From: Porticoccaceae bacterium
Lineage (GTDB): Bacteria; Pseudomonadota; Gammaproteobacteria; Pseudomonadales; Porticoccaceae
DNA: 8,329 nucleotides
Reading direction: 5' to 3'
Assembly: GCA_003448675.1 (NCBI GenBank)
Contig: DLXZ01000134.1
Location: forward strand, 3,146-11,474
The translations under genes were made by a program, and so were the position numbers. Within the stretch, counting starts at the first letter, position 1, and each line of letters starts with the position of its first letter. The notes under the pieces are model-generated. The model ran no database searches. It was given only the letters and a program-made list of their open reading frames with translations, and was not told the DNA's origin. Positions 5,718 through 8,329 of this stretch are shown here, piece by piece.

Positions 5718-7919
5718 ATGGAAATCAAGGTCAATTTTCTCGACAACCTGCGTCTGGAAGCCAAATTTGACGACTTCACCGTCATTGCAGACCAGCCCAT
5801 CCGCTACAAGGGGGATGGCTCAGCCCCCAGTCCGTTTGACTATTTCCTGGCCTCGTCGGCCATGTGCGCGGCCTATTTCGTGAAGGTGTACTGCAAGGCG
5901 CGGGATATCCCCACCGACAATATTCGTTTGTCGCAGAACAATATCGTTGATCCAGAAGACCGCTATAACCAGATCTTCCGGATTCATGTGGAGCTGCCCG
6001 AGAACCTCTCCGACAAGGATCGCACTGGCATTTTGCGGGCCATTGACCGGTGTACGGTGAAGAAGGTGGTGCAGACCGGTCCCGACTTCCAGATTGAAGC
6101 GGTAGAGAACCTGGATGAAGATGCCCAGGCGCTGCTGACGGTGAACCCGGAGCAGGCGGGCCGGACGCTGATTGAGGGCAAGGACCGGCCATTGGAGGAC
6201 ACCATCGCCACCATGAGCGGTATCCTCGAAACGCTGGGGATGAAGATCGAGGTGTCGTCCTGGCGCAATATCGTTCCCCATGTCTGGTCGTTGCATATTC
6301 GTGATGCGGCGTCGCCCATGTGTTTTACCAACGGCAAGGGTGCCACCAAGGAGAGTGCGCTGTGCTCGGCGTTGGGCGAGTTCATCGAGCGGCTAAGCTG
6401 CAACTTCTTCTATAACGACCAGTTCTTCGGGGAAGAAATCGCCAACAGCGAATTTGTTCATTACCCCAATGAAAAGTGGTTCAAGCCTGGTCCCAATGAT
6501 GCGTTGCCGGCGGAGATTCTGGACGAGCATACCCGGGCCATCTACAACCCGGATGGCGAACTGGGTGCTTCCAACCTGATCGATACCAACTCCGGTCGTG
6601 AGGATCGTGGCATTTGCTCACTACCGTTTGTGCGCCGCTCGGATGGCGAGACGGTGTACTTCCCTTCCAACCTGATCGAGAACCTGTTCCTCAGTAACGG
6701 CATGAGCGCGGGTAATACCCTGGCGGAAGCCGAGGTGCAGTGCCTGTCGGAGATCTTCGAGCGGGCGGTGAAGAAATACATTATCGAGCAGGAAATTGTG
6801 CTGCCGGATGTGCCGGAGGATGTGCTGGCTCGTTACCCGGAGATTGTCGAGGGCATCAAGGCGCTGGAAGCCCAGGGCTTTCCGGTGCTGGTGAAGGATG
6901 CCTCTCTGGGTGGGGAATTCCCGGTCATGTGCGTGACCTTGATGAACCCGCGCACCGGCGGTGTGTTTGCGTCCTTTGGTGCCCACCCCAGCTTCCATGT
7001 GGCGCTGGAGCGCAGTCTTACCGAGCTGTTGCAAGGGCGCAGCTTCGAGGGCCTTAACGATGTGCCGCCGCCGACCTTCAACAGCATGGAAGTGTCTGAG
7101 CCGAACAACTTCGTGGAGCACTTTATCGATTCCACCGGGGTGATTTCCTGGCGGTTCTTTAGTGCTGCAGCAGACTATGAATTTTTTGATTGGGATTTTT
7201 CCGGTACCACCGACGAGGAAGCGGAAACGCTGTTCGGTATTCTCGCCGAGCAGGGCAAGGAAGTATATGTGGCGGTACACGACCAGCTGGGTGCGCCGGC
7301 CTGCCGGATTCTGGTGCCGGACTTTTCCGAGGTGTACCCGGTGGAAGACCTGATCTGGGATAACACCAACAAGGCGCTGGATTATCGTGAGGACATTCTC
7401 AACCTGCACCGGCTCAGTGATGATGAACTGAGTGCTCTGGTTGAGCGTCTGGAAGACAGCCAGATCGACAACTACACCGACATCATTACCCTGATCGGAA
7501 TCGAGTTTGATGAGAACACGGTGTGGGGCCAGCTCACCGTGCTGGAACTGAAGCTGCTCGCGTTCCTCGCGCTGGGACGTCTGGAAGAAGCGGCCGAGCT
7601 GGTGGACATGTTCCTGCAGTACAACGACAACACGGTGGCGCGGGTGCTGTTCTATCGCGCCATGAATGCGGTGCTGGAGATTGTGCTGGACGAGGAGCTG
7701 GAACTGGACGACTACCTCTATAACCTGAAGCGCATGTTTGGCGACGAGACCATGGACCAGGTGGTCGGCGCGGTGGAAGGCCGTGTGCGCTTCCCGGGGC
7801 TGACCCCGACCAACATGCAGCTCGAGGGCCTGGACAAGCATCTGCGCCTGATCGACAGCTACAAGAAACTGCATGCCGCGCGTGCACGGTTGGCTGGCAT
7901 TTCGGGAGACAAGTTATGA
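5718..7919 (+). CDS. OsmC-YcaO fusion protein
   Basis: This 733-residue protein has three parts. Residues 1-145 form an OsmC/Ohr-like domain, a thiol peroxidase fold; Cys50 and Cys112 have the spacing of its catalytic pair. Residues about 155-545 form a YcaO domain, an ATP-using enzyme that activates backbone amides. It has GKGATKESALCSALGEFIER (206-225, acidic ATP/Mg ligands) and EVQCLSEIFERA (339-350). Residues about 565-725 are helical and TPR-like, as in E. coli YcaO, which aids RimO in methylthiolating ribosomal protein S12. I recall this fusion as a known marine-biased family of unsettled function. The ATG at 5718 was chosen because the OsmC domain begins MEIKVNFLDN; the frame extends to a GTG at 5631 with a low-complexity prefix. 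No precursor peptide or dehydrogenase gene of a peptide-modification cluster is nearby. Confidence 0.93.
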   Translation: MEIKVNFLDNLRLEAKFDDFTVIADQPIRYKGDGSAPSPFDYFLASSAMCAAYFVKVYCKARDIPTDNIRLSQNNIVDPEDRYNQIFRIHVELPENLSDKDRTGILRAIDRCTVKKVVQTGPDFQIEAVENLDEDAQALLTVNPEQAGRTLIEGKDRPLEDTIATMSGILETLGMKIEVSSWRNIVPHVWSLHIRDAASPMCFTNGKGATKESALCSALGEFIERLSCNFFYNDQFFGEEIANSEFVHYPNEKWFKPGPNDALPAEILDEHTRAIYNPDGELGASNLIDTNSGREDRGICSLPFVRRSDGETVYFPSNLIENLFLSNGMSAGNTLAEAEVQCLSEIFERAVKKYIIEQEIVLPDVPEDVLARYPEIVEGIKALEAQGFPVLVKDASLGGEFPVMCVTLMNPRTGGVFASFGAHPSFHVALERSLTELLQGRSFEGLNDVPPPTFNSMEVSEPNNFVEHFIDSTGVISWRFFSAAADYEFFDWDFSGTTDEEAETLFGILAEQGKEVYVAVHDQLGAPACRILVPDFSEVYPVEDLIWDNTNKALDYREDILNLHRLSDDELSALVERLEDSQIDNYTDIITLIGIEFDENTVWGQLTVLELKLLAFLALGRLEEAAELVDMFLQYNDNTVARVLFYRAMNAVLEIVLDEELELDDYLYNLKRMFGDETMDQVVGAVEGRVRFPGLTPTNMQLEGLDKHLRLIDSYKKLHAARARLAGISGDKL

Positions 7920-8329
7920 CGTTGGCGTGGACCAAACAGGCATCAGGCGACAGCGGTGTGCTGCACCTGGTTCAGTGTCCGGGTGACAGTGAGGCGGGAA
8001 TCAAGACCGGCCTGGAAGCGGCGCTGGAAAAAGCGGTGGCATTGCTGGATACCAATGTGAGTGATGACGCCCGCTACCTGCTCTGTGGCTGGGATGATGC
8101 CGCTGCTGTGCTGACGATTGTGGTGAGCGACGACAGCAAGACGGTGGATGCCCCTGAGCAAGTGCAGTGCCGGTTTGAAAACCGTGATAGCGCGGTGGAT
8201 GTGGACCTGGTGCAGTTTCTGATTCGTGATTATCTGACCACCTGCACGGCGTTTCTGGGGTGGTCGTTGTTGGCAGCCTTTCATGAAGGGGACCGTCAGC
8301 GTTCCCGCTTGCAACACCCGCCAGGCATG
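7916..8329 (+). CDS. Unknown protein coupled to OsmC-YcaO (3' partial)
   Basis: The frame starts MTLAWTKQASGD and stays open for 138 codons to the window edge, so the C-terminus is missing. Its ATG overlaps the TGA of the OsmC-YcaO gene (ATGA, 7916-7919). GGGAG (7903-7907) lies 8 bases upstream inside that gene, a layout that indicates coupled translation. The protein is acidic in its first 100 residues, with cysteines at about 21, 56, 85 and 109. It has an amphipathic stretch (GIKTGLEAALEKAVALLD), and hydrophobic helix-like segments DLVQFLIRDYL and AFLGWSLLAAF. No signal peptide is seen, so it is probably cytoplasmic. I do not recognise a family. Tight coupling suggests it acts with the fusion protein, which is inference. 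Confidence 0.78.
   Translation, partial: MTLAWTKQASGDSGVLHLVQCPGDSEAGIKTGLEAALEKAVALLDTNVSDDARYLLCGWDDAAAVLTIVVSDDSKTVDAPEQVQCRFENRDSAVDVDLVQFLIRDYLTTCTAFLGWSLLAAFHEGDRQRSRLQHPPGM

Noticed and set aside
6621..7874. 417-codon open frame on the - strand across the OsmC-YcaO gene
   Set aside because: It lies entirely antisense to a confidently identified protein. Its translation is rich in His, Gln and Arg with no domain pattern, as expected from the codon bias of the real gene.
1..8329. CRISPR arrays, tRNA or rRNA genes, full insertion sequences
   Set aside because: No regularly spaced repeats, cloverleaf-like sequences, rRNA motifs or transposase frames were found on either strand by reading.

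Overview
The window looks like the chromosome of a marine-type gammaproteobacterium, in the Alcanivorax/Marinobacter range. The main reasons are the OsmC-YcaO fusion protein (a family I recall as concentrated in marine gamma- and betaproteobacteria), the OprB-type porin, and ordinary gammaproteobacterial gene layout with moderately high G+C. This placement is inference, not a database match. All recognised genes lie on the + strand.

Bases 1-700 look different from the rest: more A/T-rich, with tiny genes packed between short inverted core sites. The tail of an unidentified gene ends at 89. One base later comes GCATAAC (91-97), and its exact inverse GTTATGC lies at 208-214. A 69-residue two-helix membrane protein (231-440) follows, then another GCATAAC (468-474). 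This is the grammar of integron gene cassettes (core site, gene, core site). No integrase is in view, so it would be an array end or a relic. A 60-base stem-loop bounded by GGGGTCAGGT/ACCTGACCCC sits inside the first site, and a 39-codon fragment resembling a rhomboid-protease N-terminus follows the second.

Bases 702-1664 encode a CaCA-family calcium/sodium antiporter. Bases 1665-2083 hold no convincing gene, only a weak inverted repeat and a doubtful 44-codon reading frame. Bases 2084-4827 form a three-gene operon for the cell envelope: a DUF3313-like lipoprotein, an OprB-family outer-membrane porin and an unrecognised exported protein. The operon ends at a clear intrinsic terminator (4922-4945).

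Bases 5108-5527 encode a small four-cysteine lipoprotein. Bases 5718-7919 encode the 733-residue OsmC-YcaO fusion. Its stop codon overlaps the start of an unrecognised protein that runs off the window end at 8329, so the two are probably translated together. The most promising leads are this OsmC-YcaO/partner pair, the envelope operon with its unknown third member, and the unusual cassette site carrying a nested hairpin.
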